The notes below the pieces were generated by a model. It was given only the letters and a program-made list of their open reading frames with translations. It did not search any database and had not been told where the DNA came from. A stretch of 64,000 nucleotides of DNA, taken from the NCBI GenBank assembly GCA_945919795.1, contig CAMEJJ010000011.1:1-64000 (forward strand), in the 5' to 3' direction. Shown here piece after piece: positions 43,118 to 52,531 of this stretch. The DNA comes from an uncultured Lachnospiraceae bacterium. Lineage in GTDB: Bacteria > Bacillota > Clostridia > Lachnospirales > Lachnospiraceae. The number at the start of each line of letters is the position of its first letter. Within the stretch, counting starts at the first letter, position 1. The translations under genes and the position numbers were made by a program.

Positions 43118-45883
43118 TTAATTGCCTCCTTTCAGATCATTACGTAATACTTCCAAATCGGAACCTGCCGCAAAATAATCATCCTGATTGATTTTTCTGC
43201 GAATCTTATCCAACTCGCTTTTTTTCGTATTTTCACCGATGTTGTACTTCTCCAGCTCATCAACGATTGCAAGCATCTCGTTTTTTCGCAAACTATACAT
43301 TGCATCCTCGAATTTTGCATACATAGAATCAAAGATTTCCATCGTCAACGGTAGTTTTTCAGAAACATCTGCTGCCTCCTCTGCTGCAACTGCATCACCT
43401 GATTCTGTTGCCAGCATTTTCTTCACACGCTCCTGATTTTTAAGCCGTTCCATCAGATTTTCATATTCATCAAGAACACTTTGATGGTATTTTTCAATCA
43501 CTTCATATCGGCCTTCTTTTCCGGCAAACTCCAACTCTCTTGCCCGGTCAGATAAACGCATGGCACCGATACTCTTCATGGTGCTTTTCAATGCGTGAAT
43601 CTTAATGACATAATTCTCCCAGTCTTTATTTTGGAACAACTCAGTCAGCAACGCAGCATTTTCTTTATAATTAAGGACACATTCGGCCATAATCATATAG
43701 AATCCCTCTTCGCCGCCACAATAAAGCATTCCGGTTTCTTTGTCGATTTCCGTCAACTCAAAGCTATCTGTTGTTTCCTGCAATTTCACAGAATCTTCAG
43801 TATCCTCAGTATCCTCAGTATCCTCAAAAATCATTTTCTCCGGCGGAAGGGTTCTTCTTAATACACGTTCAAGCACTGACAATTCGACCGGCTTTTCCAA
43901 AAAATCAGAAAATCCTTCTGATAAAAACATCTTACGGCTACCGGCAACCGCATTGGCTGTCAATGCAATAATTGGCACCCGCTGATAATAACTACCGACT
44001 TTTTCACGGATACGATGCGTAGTCTCTACACCGTCCATTTCCGGCATCATGTGATCCATAAAAATAAAATCGAAATCCATGCTTTCCACTTTTTCCAACG
44101 CTTCCGAACCGCTTAATGCCTTTGTAACGCTGATTTTAAATTGAGAAAGAATATTTTCGATAACACGGATATTCATAATATTGTCGTCTACAACCAGCAC
44201 ATGTGCACCGGGAGCCGTAAAGCGCTTGCTCTTAATCGGCTTATCGGCATGTAAACTGTCATATTCCTCATTCAGGGCAGCTACAACAGATAAAGAATAT
44301 ACCGGGCGGTACATAATTAATGCATTCTCATATTTCCGGTTTGTCACAGCATTTCTCGGAACGGAAATCATCAGTTTGGTCCGCAAGGCTATTGTATCGA
44401 AATAGCGGGGATCTTCCTCATATTCAACATCTGTAATAAACACATGCGTATAATGCTTTGCTTTCATACGCCGTTTCATCTCATCCAGATTCTTGCATAA
44501 TTGCCATGAAACGGGAATATTCTTTACCATATTTTCGATTTGTGTCGTAAAGGCATCACGGGAACCAGGTCTTGCCTGATGCTCAATATTAAAATAGCAG
44601 GCAATACTGATTTCATCCGCATTTTTCAATACTGCCACAGGCTGGTCTCTTACGATTTTCTGTGGAACAACAAAAGTAAATACACTTCCCTGTCCCTCTT
44701 TACTATTAACGGTAATAACACCGCCTAATTTCTTGGCAAGCAGATAGCTGATTGCCAATCCAAGTCCAACTCCGCCTTCCTGCCGGTTGCGCCTTGTATC
44801 CAACTGTCCGAAACCGGTAAAGAGATTTTCCCTGTAGTCCTCGCGCATTCCAATCCCGGTGTCTGTAATGGAAACGGACAGATTAATACCATAACTCTCT
44901 CTTCTTCCACTGACCTTTATGCCAATATATCCGGAATGGGTAAATTTCACCGCATTGCTAACCATATTCATGATGATACGGCGTATTTTCTTTTCATCAC
45001 CTTCTAACAATGCCGGAATAGATGTATCAAAATCCACCACTACATCCAGATCTTTTTCCTCAACCGCCGCCATTGTCATGTTAATAACATCATTAATCGT
45101 GGAAGAAATATTATATACTTCTTCTTCCAGATCCATTTCACCGGCCTGAAGCTCCGAAAAGTCGAGAATATCATTTACCATTGACATCAATTTTTTACTG
45201 GCCACCTGAATATTGTAAATTTCTTCTTTTATGACATCCAGGTCTGTCTGTTTCTGCGCCATTTCACTCATGCCGTAGATCGTGTTTAATGGAGTGCGTA
45301 TTTCATGGCTGATATTTGCCAAAAAATCATCCTTGCTACGCTCAGCCTTTGTCATATCCTGAATAATCTGCATGGACTTTGCCGCACTTTCATTTCTCTG
45401 ACGCACCCATACCTGCAACAAAATAATATAGATGAATATATTTGCAATCTGCGGCAGAGCCTGATGAAAATCATCAATCTGCATATTCTGCTTTCCTTCC
45501 ACAATAAAAATGACAAGCAAAAATATCTGGGCAATATTGGTAATGACTACCAGATCGGTAATTGCATACATGGAAATTACCGCACCGATAATAAAAAACG
45601 GTGGAATGATATCAATAAAGTTTTTCGAATATATAGCATAGAGAAAAAAACACAATAATATAAGCAGGGTTGTGAAAAGCGCCCGCATAGCATAGGTTTT
45701 ATATCGCATGAGAAATAGAGCCCATGCTGTCACAAGGCTAAGTCCAATGATAATAATAATCCATGCATCCCACTTATGAGAGATGCCGACATAACTCATC
45801 ATAAAGCTATAGACGGTAAAAAAAATCAATATAAAATTTTCAATTTTTCTTTCCTGCTTTTCATTTGCAATATAATGCTCCAA
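43118..45883 (-). CDS. Hybrid histidine kinase with pseudo-receiver, receiver and Hpt domain
   Basis: 921 aa from a TTG (AGAGGG, 7-nt spacing). Six membrane helices (17-160) are followed by HisKA (H193 in SHEIRTP), HATPase (N310; DTGIGM; GVGLGLA), a receiver-like region (about 420-545) without the phospho-aspartate context, and a true receiver (560-675; D610 in FMDHMMPEMDG; K664). An EDT-repeat linker leads to an Hpt domain with H763 in HALKSTMKSIGA. All phosphorelay modules are in one chain. It is the next gene after the mcp; one intergenic repeat (45909-45970) lies between. Confidence 0.92.
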   Translation of the reverse strand: MEHYIANEKQERKIENFILIFFTVYSFMMSYVGISHKWDAWIIIIIGLSLVTAWALFLMRYKTYAMRALFTTLLILLCFFLYAIYSKNFIDIIPPFFIIGAVISMYAITDLVVITNIAQIFLLVIFIVEGKQNMQIDDFHQALPQIANIFIYIILLQVWVRQRNESAAKSMQIIQDMTKAERSKDDFLANISHEIRTPLNTIYGMSEMAQKQTDLDVIKEEIYNIQVASKKLMSMVNDILDFSELQAGEMDLEEEVYNISSTINDVINMTMAAVEEKDLDVVVDFDTSIPALLEGDEKKIRRIIMNMVSNAVKFTHSGYIGIKVSGRRESYGINLSVSITDTGIGMREDYRENLFTGFGQLDTRRNRQEGGVGLGLAISYLLAKKLGGVITVNSKEGQGSVFTFVVPQKIVRDQPVAVLKNADEISIACYFNIEHQARPGSRDAFTTQIENMVKNIPVSWQLCKNLDEMKRRMKAKHYTHVFITDVEYEEDPRYFDTIALRTKLMISVPRNAVTNRKYENALIMYRPVYSLSVVAALNEEYDSLHADKPIKSKRFTAPGAHVLVVDDNIMNIRVIENILSQFKISVTKALSGSEALEKVESMDFDFIFMDHMMPEMDGVETTHRIREKVGSYYQRVPIIALTANAVAGSRKMFLSEGFSDFLEKPVELSVLERVLRRTLPPEKMIFEDTEDTEDTEDSVKLQETTDSFELTEIDKETGMLYCGGEEGFYMIMAECVLNYKENAALLTELFQNKDWENYVIKIHALKSTMKSIGAMRLSDRARELEFAGKEGRYEVIEKYHQSVLDEYENLMERLKNQERVKKMLATESGDAVAAEEAADVSEKLPLTMEIFDSMYAKFEDAMYSLRKNEMLAIVDELEKYNIGENTKKSELDKIRRKINQDDYFAAGSDLEVLRNDLKGGN
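43795..43826 (-). repeat. 9-nt tandem repeat in the hybrid kinase gene
   Basis: Three and a half copies of TCAGTATCC encode EDTEDTEDTED between the receiver and Hpt domains. In-frame length variation of this linker is expected. Confidence 0.75.
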
Positions 45884-45908
45884 ATTAAAACCCTCTACTT
45901 AAATTAGT

Positions 45909-45970
45909 ATGATACCGGGATCAAATGTGGCAATCCGTTGGCATCATGGGGCAAAATATCTTTTGCTCCC
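45909..45970. repeat. Intergenic repeat, ATGATACC family (copy 1)
   Basis: It begins ATGATACCGGGATCAAA and shares GGCAATCCGTTGG(C/T)ATCATGGGG(G)CAAAATA with the reverse complement of copy 2 at 52455-52529. It fills the gap between the mcp and the hybrid kinase gene. Confidence 0.7.
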
Positions 45971-45977
45971 AACATCA

Positions 45978-47330
45978 TTAATATTTTCCGAATCCTTCAC
46001 CGAGCGAAATAATCTGCTCATTCCGGTGAGCGGTTGAGGAATAATTTGTTTTGCTGTATCCGCTTCCGGATGTTTTATTGCTTCCATCCAATTGATATAC
46101 GGAAAGTAGGTCTCTCATGCGTTTTGCCTGTCCGGACAGTTCCAGACTCGCTGCCGCACACTCTTCACTCGTTGCAGAATTGTTGGATACTACCTGGGAT
46201 ACCTGCGATACAGCCTGATCAATCTGCTCAATTGCAGTAGCCTGATAATTGGATGCTTCTGCAATGCCATTGATGATATTTTCACTTTCGGAAACCACAG
46301 TTGAAATCTCTTCGATGGATTTCATGGTATCATCTGCAATGGTAGTGCCCATATGTATCTTTTTAATTGAATCTTCAATCATCTCAGCAGTTTCTGCTGC
46401 TGCAGCAGAACTCTTCGCTGCCAGATTACGAACTTCCTCAGCAACTACGGCAAATCCCATACCGGCATCACCGGCTCTGGCTGCTTCCACTGCTGCGTTT
46501 AATGCTAAAATATTAGTTTGGAATGCAATATCATCGATAACTTTGATAATCTTTGAAATATTTTCAGAGGAAACATTGATTTCATTCATAGCTGAAACCA
46601 TTTCTTCCATCTGTTCATTTCCTTTTTTCATGCTGATAATTGCTTTGGAAACAAGATCTGCAGCTTCATCCGCTTTTTTAGCATTATTTTTTGTTTTTTC
46701 CGCAATATCATCAATAGAAGCTGTAATCTGTTCAATAGCACTTGCCTGTTCGGTAGATCCCTGTGCCAAAGCTTCACTCGCGGAAGCAACTTCACCTGCA
46801 GAAATTTCTACCTGTACAGCACCTTCACGAATCTGAATAAGTGAATCTTTGTTCCTTTCAACCAATTGTTTTAAGGAATTTCCCAAAATATCTCTGTCAC
46901 TTTTCGGCTTCACATCAACCATCAGATTTCCATCAGCCACTTCTTCCATAATAGCAGCTTCTTCTTTATTGTTGTGAATTAAGCGATTAAATTCATCAAT
47001 AACAGCGCCAAACTCATCATTATTTATCTTTTCCAGTTTTTCAGTAGCGCTTCCGTTGGCAAGTTCCTTGCTGGCTTCTGCAATCATAGTAAGATTTACG
47101 CGTACCGAACGCAGCACAAAGGAAACGATTGCCGTCATAAATATAACTAAGAAAACAATTTCAAACAGTATAAAGCCACTACATATTCTACTAAACTTTT
47201 CTGCTTCCAAGCCATCCAGTTTTGATGCGTGTATAACGGAATACAATGCACCTCCCAGCATAGCTATAATTGCAACATCAATTGCAAAAAAACACCCCAT
47301 CAGCTTTTTACGAAATGAAACATCTTTCAT
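45978..47330 (-). CDS. Methyl-accepting chemotaxis protein without periplasmic sensor domain
   Basis: 450 aa. Two membrane helices (about 10-32 and 47-70) are separated by only some 14 residues, so there is no extracellular ligand domain. HAMP-like coils follow (70-180), then a full signalling domain whose hairpin tip carries [20 protein letters not shown] and VAEEVRNLA. Adaptation-type Glu/Gln-Ala sites surround it. It lacks a C-terminal CheR-tether pentapeptide. It should bind the CheW and CheA encoded just upstream and sense a membrane or cytoplasmic cue. Confidence 0.93.
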   Translation of the reverse strand: MKDVSFRKKLMGCFFAIDVAIIAMLGGALYSVIHASKLDGLEAEKFSRICSGFILFEIVFLVIFMTAIVSFVLRSVRVNLTMIAEASKELANGSATEKLEKINNDEFGAVIDEFNRLIHNNKEEAAIMEEVADGNLMVDVKPKSDRDILGNSLKQLVERNKDSLIQIREGAVQVEISAGEVASASEALAQGSTEQASAIEQITASIDDIAEKTKNNAKKADEAADLVSKAIISMKKGNEQMEEMVSAMNEINVSSENISKIIKVIDDIAFQTNILALNAAVEAARAGDAGMGFAVVAEEVRNLAAKSSAAAAETAEMIEDSIKKIHMGTTIADDTMKSIEEISTVVSESENIINGIAEASNYQATAIEQIDQAVSQVSQVVSNNSATSEECAAASLELSGQAKRMRDLLSVYQLDGSNKTSGSGYSKTNYSSTAHRNEQIISLGEGFGKY

Positions 47331-47342
47331 GATTTATCCTCC

Positions 47343-47849
47343 CTACTCTTCTGTGTCATCGGCTTCACTCTCGCCGCTTACCTGTTCTAAAATAACCATA
47401 TCATCATGCAACAATTTATCCGGATCCAACAGTAATTTTACCGAATCTCCAACCTTTCCGATTGCATATACATATCGATCCTGTTGCGATTTGACCTGCT
47501 TTGCGATTGTTGGTGAAGGCATCAGATTTTCTTCTGATATTTCAACAACCTCAGCTATTTTTTCTACGATCAGACCAACAACCGTACTGTTTACATTAAT
47601 CACAATGATACAGGTACGATCATTATATTCAAAGGGTTCCTGTCGAAAACGTAATCTGACATCGATAACCGGAATTATCTTTCCTCGCAGATTAATTAAC
47701 CCTTTAATATAATCTTCTGTTTCCGGAATGACTGTGATTTCCTGCAACACAATGATTTCATTCACATATTCAATCTTTAATCCGAAACACTCTTTCCCGG
47801 ACATGAAGGTTACATACTTTTGTTTCTTTACTTCCTTTTGTTCTTCCAT
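47343..47849 (-). CDS. cheW: Chemotaxis coupling protein CheW
   Basis: 168 aa from the ATG at 47849 (AGGAGG, 6-nt spacing). The SH3-like CheW fold is clear (YVTFMSGKECFGLKIEYVNEII, then YIKGLINLRGKIIPVIDVRLRF and GLIVEKIAEVVEI). It couples the receptor to CheA. It lies 10 bp after cheA and 12 bp before the receptor gene. Confidence 0.95.
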   Translation of the reverse strand: MEEQKEVKKQKYVTFMSGKECFGLKIEYVNEIIVLQEITVIPETEDYIKGLINLRGKIIPVIDVRLRFRQEPFEYNDRTCIIVINVNSTVVGLIVEKIAEVVEISEENLMPSPTIAKQVKSQQDRYVYAIGKVGDSVKLLLDPDKLLHDDMVILEQVSGESEADDTEE

Positions 47850-47859
47850 GGAATACCTC

Positions 47860-50052
47860 CTATTCTTCCAGCAGGCCTGCCGCATCCAAAATCAATGCGA
47901 TTCTGCCGTCTCCAAGCTGCGTACAACCTGACAGGCCTTTCACTTTCTTGATATAATCCGGAATGGGTTTGACTACAATTTCCTGTTTGCCAATCAAATG
48001 GTCCACAAACAGGCATACACATTCTTTATCAACTTCAATCATTACAATCATACCGTTTGTGATATCTGTCTCACAATTCTCTACATGATACCAGTCGCCC
48101 AGTCGAATAATGGGATAACCTTCACCCCGAATCATAACAAATTCTTCTCCATTGGGCTTGGTAACCACAGATTCGGCTTTTACATTGATAAATTCTTTGA
48201 CCACACCGGTTTCGATGACAAATGTATTATTTCCGACCTGCATGACAATTCCATCGATGATTGCCAGTGTCAATGGAATTTTCATGGTCATAATACTGCC
48301 TTTTCCGGGTGTACTGTCAATGTCCAGCACACCGCCAATTGCCTGAATATTGGATACAACCACATCCATTCCGACACCACGTCCGGACAATTCCGTCACC
48401 TTGTCATTTGTGGAAAAACCGGGTAAGGTAATCAACTGATATACCTCTTTATCCGGATAGGAACTATCCAGTCTGGTAGGGTCCAAAAGTTCATGTTTTC
48501 TTGCCTTTGCAATTATTTTTTCACGATCTAACCCGCCGCCGTTATCCTGTACACTAATCCATACTTTTCCGGATTCTGTTTTTGCAGATAAGGTAATCCG
48601 TCCTTTTTCTGTCTTTCCTTTTGCAGCACGTTCTTCTGCTGTTTCAATTCCGTGATCAACAGAGTTACGAACTAAATGCATTAACGGATCTGAAATATGC
48701 TCAATTATATTTTTATCTACTTCCGTGGTATCGCCAATCATCTCAAACTCAATGTCTTTTCCGAGCTTTCTGGAACAGTCAAAAACAATCCGGTTCATTT
48801 TCTGGAAGGTTGCAGTTAACGGAACCATTCTCATACTCATAATGACATCCTGTAGATCCGTAGCAATTTTTACCATCTGCCCGGCCGCCTTATGGAAGTT
48901 ATCCAACTTTAATCCGGGGACCTTTAAATCTTCATTCTGTAATACAACCGATTCCGAAATAACAAGTTCTCCGATTAAATCCATCAGTTGATCCATTTTC
49001 CTTACATCGACACTGATAAAAGAAGCCTTCTCGGTCTTTTTTACTTTATCCTTTGCCAGTTTCTTCGATTTACCGGGTCCTTTGGATTCAATAACAAAAT
49101 CACCGGGTTCAATCTTCTTTTCGGGCTCCTTCTTTTCTTCACTCGCAGGCGCGATAACAAAATCACCGGGTTCAAATCCGGCTTCTTGCATCTCTCTTTG
49201 TGCCGCAGCCTTCTCTATGTCTTCTACATTGGATTCTAAATCAATCCGGATTTCTGCACCAAAACTGTCAAATCCCATCTGGAACTGGCTGGCCGTACAT
49301 TCCGCAATCTCCACTTTCTGGATATCGTATCCTTCTTTGATCAGCTCGTGAAGTTCTTCTTCGCCACTCTGTGTCTGTAACAGAATCTTAAATCCGTTTT
49401 CCTGAATCTCTTCACCACTGTGTTCATCGGAAATCAAGTCTTCCGGAAAATGCAACAGGTCTTCCGCAATATCTTTCAATCCAAATACAATCTTATAGGC
49501 ATGTACATTAACCATTTCCACTTCCGGTGCAAACGTAATATAAATCCGGTAAAAATGACTGTTACTTGTCGCCATTGGTGCAATATAGAACTGTTGAGGC
49601 TCAACATGTACATTTTCTTTGATAACCTCATCTTTATCTTTTTTGCCTTTTAAGGAAGATAAAAACCGATCTAACTCGGCAACAATTTCTTTTGAACTGC
49701 CATCTGCCTGTTCGCCATCTGCAAGCTTGTCCATTTCGGCATTAATAAAGTCCGAAACCGTCAAAACATGTTCAACCAGCTTAAGATGCGGGATATTATC
49801 CGGATGTGATTCCCTGATATAGAAGAAAATGTCTTCCAGCTTGTGAGATACTGTAGTAATTTCATCAAACATCATAATTCCGGATGACCCTTTGATGGTG
49901 TGCATGGTACGGAAAATTTCATTGATCGCATCATCATCAAAACAGTCCGCATCACGTTGTTCTAAAACCGTATCCTGAAGCTTCTCTAATAACTGGCGAT
50001 TTTCAAAGAGGTACATATCAAGCATACCGTCTAAGTTAAACTCTTCTGCCAT
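47860..50052 (-). CDS. cheA: Chemotaxis histidine kinase CheA
   Basis: 730 aa. P1 Hpt has H51 in MHTIKGSSG. A P2-like middle region contains a duplicated EPGDFVI linker. P3 dimerisation begins FISVDVRKMDQLMDLIGELV, P4 ATPase has HLVRNSVDHGIE, DNGGGLD and GRGVGMDVV, and a P5 CheW-like domain follows. It phosphorylates the CheY-like and CheB proteins encoded next to it. The ribosome binding site is AAAGGAG. No CheC, CheD, CheV or FliM gene is in the window. Confidence 0.96.
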   Translation of the reverse strand: MAEEFNLDGMLDMYLFENRQLLEKLQDTVLEQRDADCFDDDAINEIFRTMHTIKGSSGIMMFDEITTVSHKLEDIFFYIRESHPDNIPHLKLVEHVLTVSDFINAEMDKLADGEQADGSSKEIVAELDRFLSSLKGKKDKDEVIKENVHVEPQQFYIAPMATSNSHFYRIYITFAPEVEMVNVHAYKIVFGLKDIAEDLLHFPEDLISDEHSGEEIQENGFKILLQTQSGEEELHELIKEGYDIQKVEIAECTASQFQMGFDSFGAEIRIDLESNVEDIEKAAAQREMQEAGFEPGDFVIAPASEEKKEPEKKIEPGDFVIESKGPGKSKKLAKDKVKKTEKASFISVDVRKMDQLMDLIGELVISESVVLQNEDLKVPGLKLDNFHKAAGQMVKIATDLQDVIMSMRMVPLTATFQKMNRIVFDCSRKLGKDIEFEMIGDTTEVDKNIIEHISDPLMHLVRNSVDHGIETAEERAAKGKTEKGRITLSAKTESGKVWISVQDNGGGLDREKIIAKARKHELLDPTRLDSSYPDKEVYQLITLPGFSTNDKVTELSGRGVGMDVVVSNIQAIGGVLDIDSTPGKGSIMTMKIPLTLAIIDGIVMQVGNNTFVIETGVVKEFINVKAESVVTKPNGEEFVMIRGEGYPIIRLGDWYHVENCETDITNGMIVMIEVDKECVCLFVDHLIGKQEIVVKPIPDYIKKVKGLSGCTQLGDGRIALILDAAGLLEE

Positions 50053-50079
50053 ATACAGCTCCTTTCTATACTAATCCGA

Positions 50080-50472
50080 CTATACTAATCCAAGCTTTGC
50101 CAAAGCCTGCTCAAATCTATCCTGGTCAATTGGTTTTCCGGAATAAATGGTACATCCCAGATCAAATGCCATTTTTACATTTTTTTCATCATTCAATGCA
50201 GTTGCCATAATGATTTTTGCCGCTTTTTCCGGTGGAATCTCCATCTGTTTTTCCAGATTTCGGATACCTTTCAGAGCCTGGTAACCGTCCATAACCGGCA
50301 TCATAATATCCAGACAAACCAGATCATACGGTTTTCCTTCTTCCAATGCCATCATAAACGCATCCACAGCCTCCATCCCATCAACCGTAACATCACATTC
50401 ACCGTATTTGGACAAAAAGCCTGTCATAAATTTGCGAGTTACAAAATCGTCTTCTGCTAATAAAATTTTCAT
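50080..50472 (-). CDS. Stand-alone CheY-like response regulator
   Basis: 130 aa from the ATG at 50472 (AGGAAGGGGATTATAT). A receiver with acidic pocket E7-D8-D9, phospho-acceptor D55 (LVCLDIMMPVMDG) and K109-like lysine (YSGKPID). No output domain. Between cheA and cheB it is the likely CheA target. Whether it meets a flagellar switch or another partner cannot be told. I avoid the name cheY because the DNA shows no motility genes. Confidence 0.88.
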   Translation of the reverse strand: MKILLAEDDFVTRKFMTGFLSKYGECDVTVDGMEAVDAFMMALEEGKPYDLVCLDIMMPVMDGYQALKGIRNLEKQMEIPPEKAAKIIMATALNDEKNVKMAFDLGCTIYSGKPIDQDRFEQALAKLGLV

Positions 50473-50501
50473 ATATAATCCCCTTCCTATTTTCATGGAA
50501 T

Positions 50502-51596
50502 TTAATTTTCTTTTTGCATCTGGGCTATAATACTATATGTTTTTCTTGATATATTCTGCAATTTTTCCTGATAGTCCACAGCACCCATTTCATATGCCAC
50601 GCGCGGCATGCCGTACACAACACAGGTGCTTTCATCCTGCCCAATGGTTTTTGCACCTGCCTGTTTCATGGCTAAAAGGCCTTTCGCACCGTCGCCTCCC
50701 ATACCGGTTAGAATGATACCCACGGCATTTTTCCCGGCTTCTCTTGCGACAGATTGGAACAAAACTTCGACACTGGGTCTGTGACCGTTTACCTTCTCCC
50801 CACGCTTCAGGACAATTTTATATTGATTGTTGGCACGGACAATCTCCATATGCTTATCTCCTCCCGGAGCAATATAAACATGTCCGGGTAAAACAATGTC
50901 TCCACTCTGTGCCTCTTTAACTGTCAAACGAATATTGCTTCTTTGATTCAATCGGTCTGCGTACATCTTGGTAAAGCCTTCCGGCATATGCTGTGTAACG
51001 ACCACTCCCGGAATATCCGGACCAAACTGCTCCAAAATAGAAGTGGTAGCTTCTGTTCCACCTGTGGAAGCACCGATTGCAACAATCAGATGTTCATCCC
51101 GTCTTAAGGAAACATTTGGCGAATTCTCACCATCATTTCCCGCTATTGGCATTTTCGGAATGGTTCCCTGTTCCAGAACTTTCTGAGCATAAGTCTTCCT
51201 GATTTTTGCAGTCGCCGCAACTTTGATTTTACCGGGAAGTTCCTTTTTTACAAATTCATCCAATGCTTCTTTGTTGGTCGTCAATGGTTTTGCAACAAAA
51301 TCCACGGCACCCGCATTTAAAGCATCAAATACCCGGTTACTCAAAGTACTGATAACGATGGTATGCATCGGATACTGCGGCATGAGTTTTCTTAAAAACT
51401 CAATTCCATCCATTTTCGGAAGCTCTACATCCAACGTCATAACATCCGGTTTGTATCGAATGATGGCATCCCTTGCCTCAAACGGATCACTCGCGACAGC
51501 CACAACCGAAAGATCCGGATCCATATTGATATATTTCACCAGCAGTGAACGAAACATCAACGAATCTTCCACTACCAAAACTTTTATTTTCTCCAT
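50502..51596 (-). CDS. cheB: Chemotaxis methylesterase/glutamine deamidase CheB
   Basis: 364 aa. N-terminal receiver (D56 in TLDVELPKMDG) and C-terminal methylesterase with catalytic triad S177 (GASTGGTEA), H203 (TQHMPEGF) and D302 (GMGGDGAKG). It removes receptor methyl groups when phosphorylated. It overlaps cheR by 13 bp, a sign of coupled translation. Confidence 0.96.
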   Translation of the reverse strand: MEKIKVLVVEDSLMFRSLLVKYINMDPDLSVVAVASDPFEARDAIIRYKPDVMTLDVELPKMDGIEFLRKLMPQYPMHTIVISTLSNRVFDALNAGAVDFVAKPLTTNKEALDEFVKKELPGKIKVAATAKIRKTYAQKVLEQGTIPKMPIAGNDGENSPNVSLRRDEHLIVAIGASTGGTEATTSILEQFGPDIPGVVVTQHMPEGFTKMYADRLNQRSNIRLTVKEAQSGDIVLPGHVYIAPGGDKHMEIVRANNQYKIVLKRGEKVNGHRPSVEVLFQSVAREAGKNAVGIILTGMGGDGAKGLLAMKQAGAKTIGQDESTCVVYGMPRVAYEMGAVDYQEKLQNISRKTYSIIAQMQKEN

Positions 51597-52423
51597 ATTG
51601 CCTCTTCTTTAGTTGCTAACGGTTTTCTGAAAATGGAAGGTTCAACCAGTTCAAAAGGAACATTCCCTTTCTCAATGGTTTCAGTTCTTCCGACAAACAG
51701 ATATCCACCCGGTTCCAAAACATCATATAATTTTTTAATCAGGCTCTGTTTGGTCGGACGATCAAAATAAATCATCACATTTCGTAAAAAAATTACATGC
51801 AGCTTTTTACGAAACGGAAAATCATCCATCAAATTGAATTGGCGAAAAAGCACCTCTTTTTTCAGTTCATCCGTTACCGCAAAGTATTCCCCATCTTCTA
51901 CCGGTCTAAAAAATCTGCGTTTCCAGTTATCCGGCAGCTCTGCAATCTGTTCTTTTTTATAAACACCACGGACTGCACTCTGCAAAACTTCAGTCGAAAT
52001 ATCAGTTGCAAGAACCGTTGTATCCCATTTATCATGTTCCAGTCCGAAAAAATCCAAAAGCAGCATGGCTAACGTATATGGTTCTTCCCCACTGGATGCT
52101 GCGCCACACCAGATGCGCAAATCCTGCGTATTCTCTTCTTCTTTTCGTAAATACGGAAGAACCACTTTTTTCATATATTCAAAATGCTCAAATTCCCGCA
52201 TGAAATAGGTATGATTGGTGCTTAACAGATTGACCAGTTCTTTTTCCATTTCACCTGATGAATCCTGCATCAACGCATTCATATATGCATCATAACTGTC
52301 AAATCCACGTATTCGGATCATGTTTGATAGTCTTCCGTCCATGATCTCTTTTTTGTGAGTCATATCAATACCATATCTGTCTTTTAAGAACATGCTGATA
52401 CGGCGAAATTCCAAATCTGTCAC
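51584..52423 (-). CDS. cheR: Chemotaxis protein methyltransferase CheR
   Basis: 279 aa from a GTG (AGAGGAAAAAAT). The N-terminal helical domain is followed by the SAM-binding core (RIWCGAASSGEEPYTLAM) and VIFLRNVMIYFD. It methylates receptor glutamates, opposing CheB. A pair of cheR-cheB with one receptor indicates an adapting chemosensory unit. Confidence 0.95.
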   Translation of the reverse strand: MTDLEFRRISMFLKDRYGIDMTHKKEIMDGRLSNMIRIRGFDSYDAYMNALMQDSSGEMEKELVNLLSTNHTYFMREFEHFEYMKKVVLPYLRKEEENTQDLRIWCGAASSGEEPYTLAMLLLDFFGLEHDKWDTTVLATDISTEVLQSAVRGVYKKEQIAELPDNWKRRFFRPVEDGEYFAVTDELKKEVLFRQFNLMDDFPFRKKLHVIFLRNVMIYFDRPTKQSLIKKLYDVLEPGGYLFVGRTETIEKGNVPFELVEPSIFRKPLATKEEAIWRK

Positions 52424-52454
52424 ATTTTTTCCTCTGAAGTATATTATGATGTTG

Positions 52455-52529
52455 AGGTCAAAAGGTATTTTGCCCCCATGATACCAACGGATTGCTACGC
52501 ACTTGTATGACCTTTTGACCCTGGTATCA
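52455..52529. repeat. Intergenic repeat, ATGATACC family (copy 2) with interleaved inverted repeats
   Basis: GGTCAAAAGGT (52455-52465) pairs with ACCTTTTGACC (52509-52519), and ATGATACCA (52477-52485) pairs with TGGTATCAT (52521-52529). The two pairs are interleaved (A-B-A'-B'), so they are alternative or pseudoknotted folds. It fills the gap between cheR and the response-regulator gene. Confidence 0.75.
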
Positions 52530-52531
52530 TA

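Noticed and set aside
46249-46836. 195-aa plus-strand ORF opposite the MCP
   Set aside because: It is an antisense shadow of the Ala-rich MCP signalling domain, without ribosome binding site.
47056-47712. 218-aa plus-strand ORF across mcp and cheW
   Set aside because: It is antisense to two well-supported genes and spans their junction.
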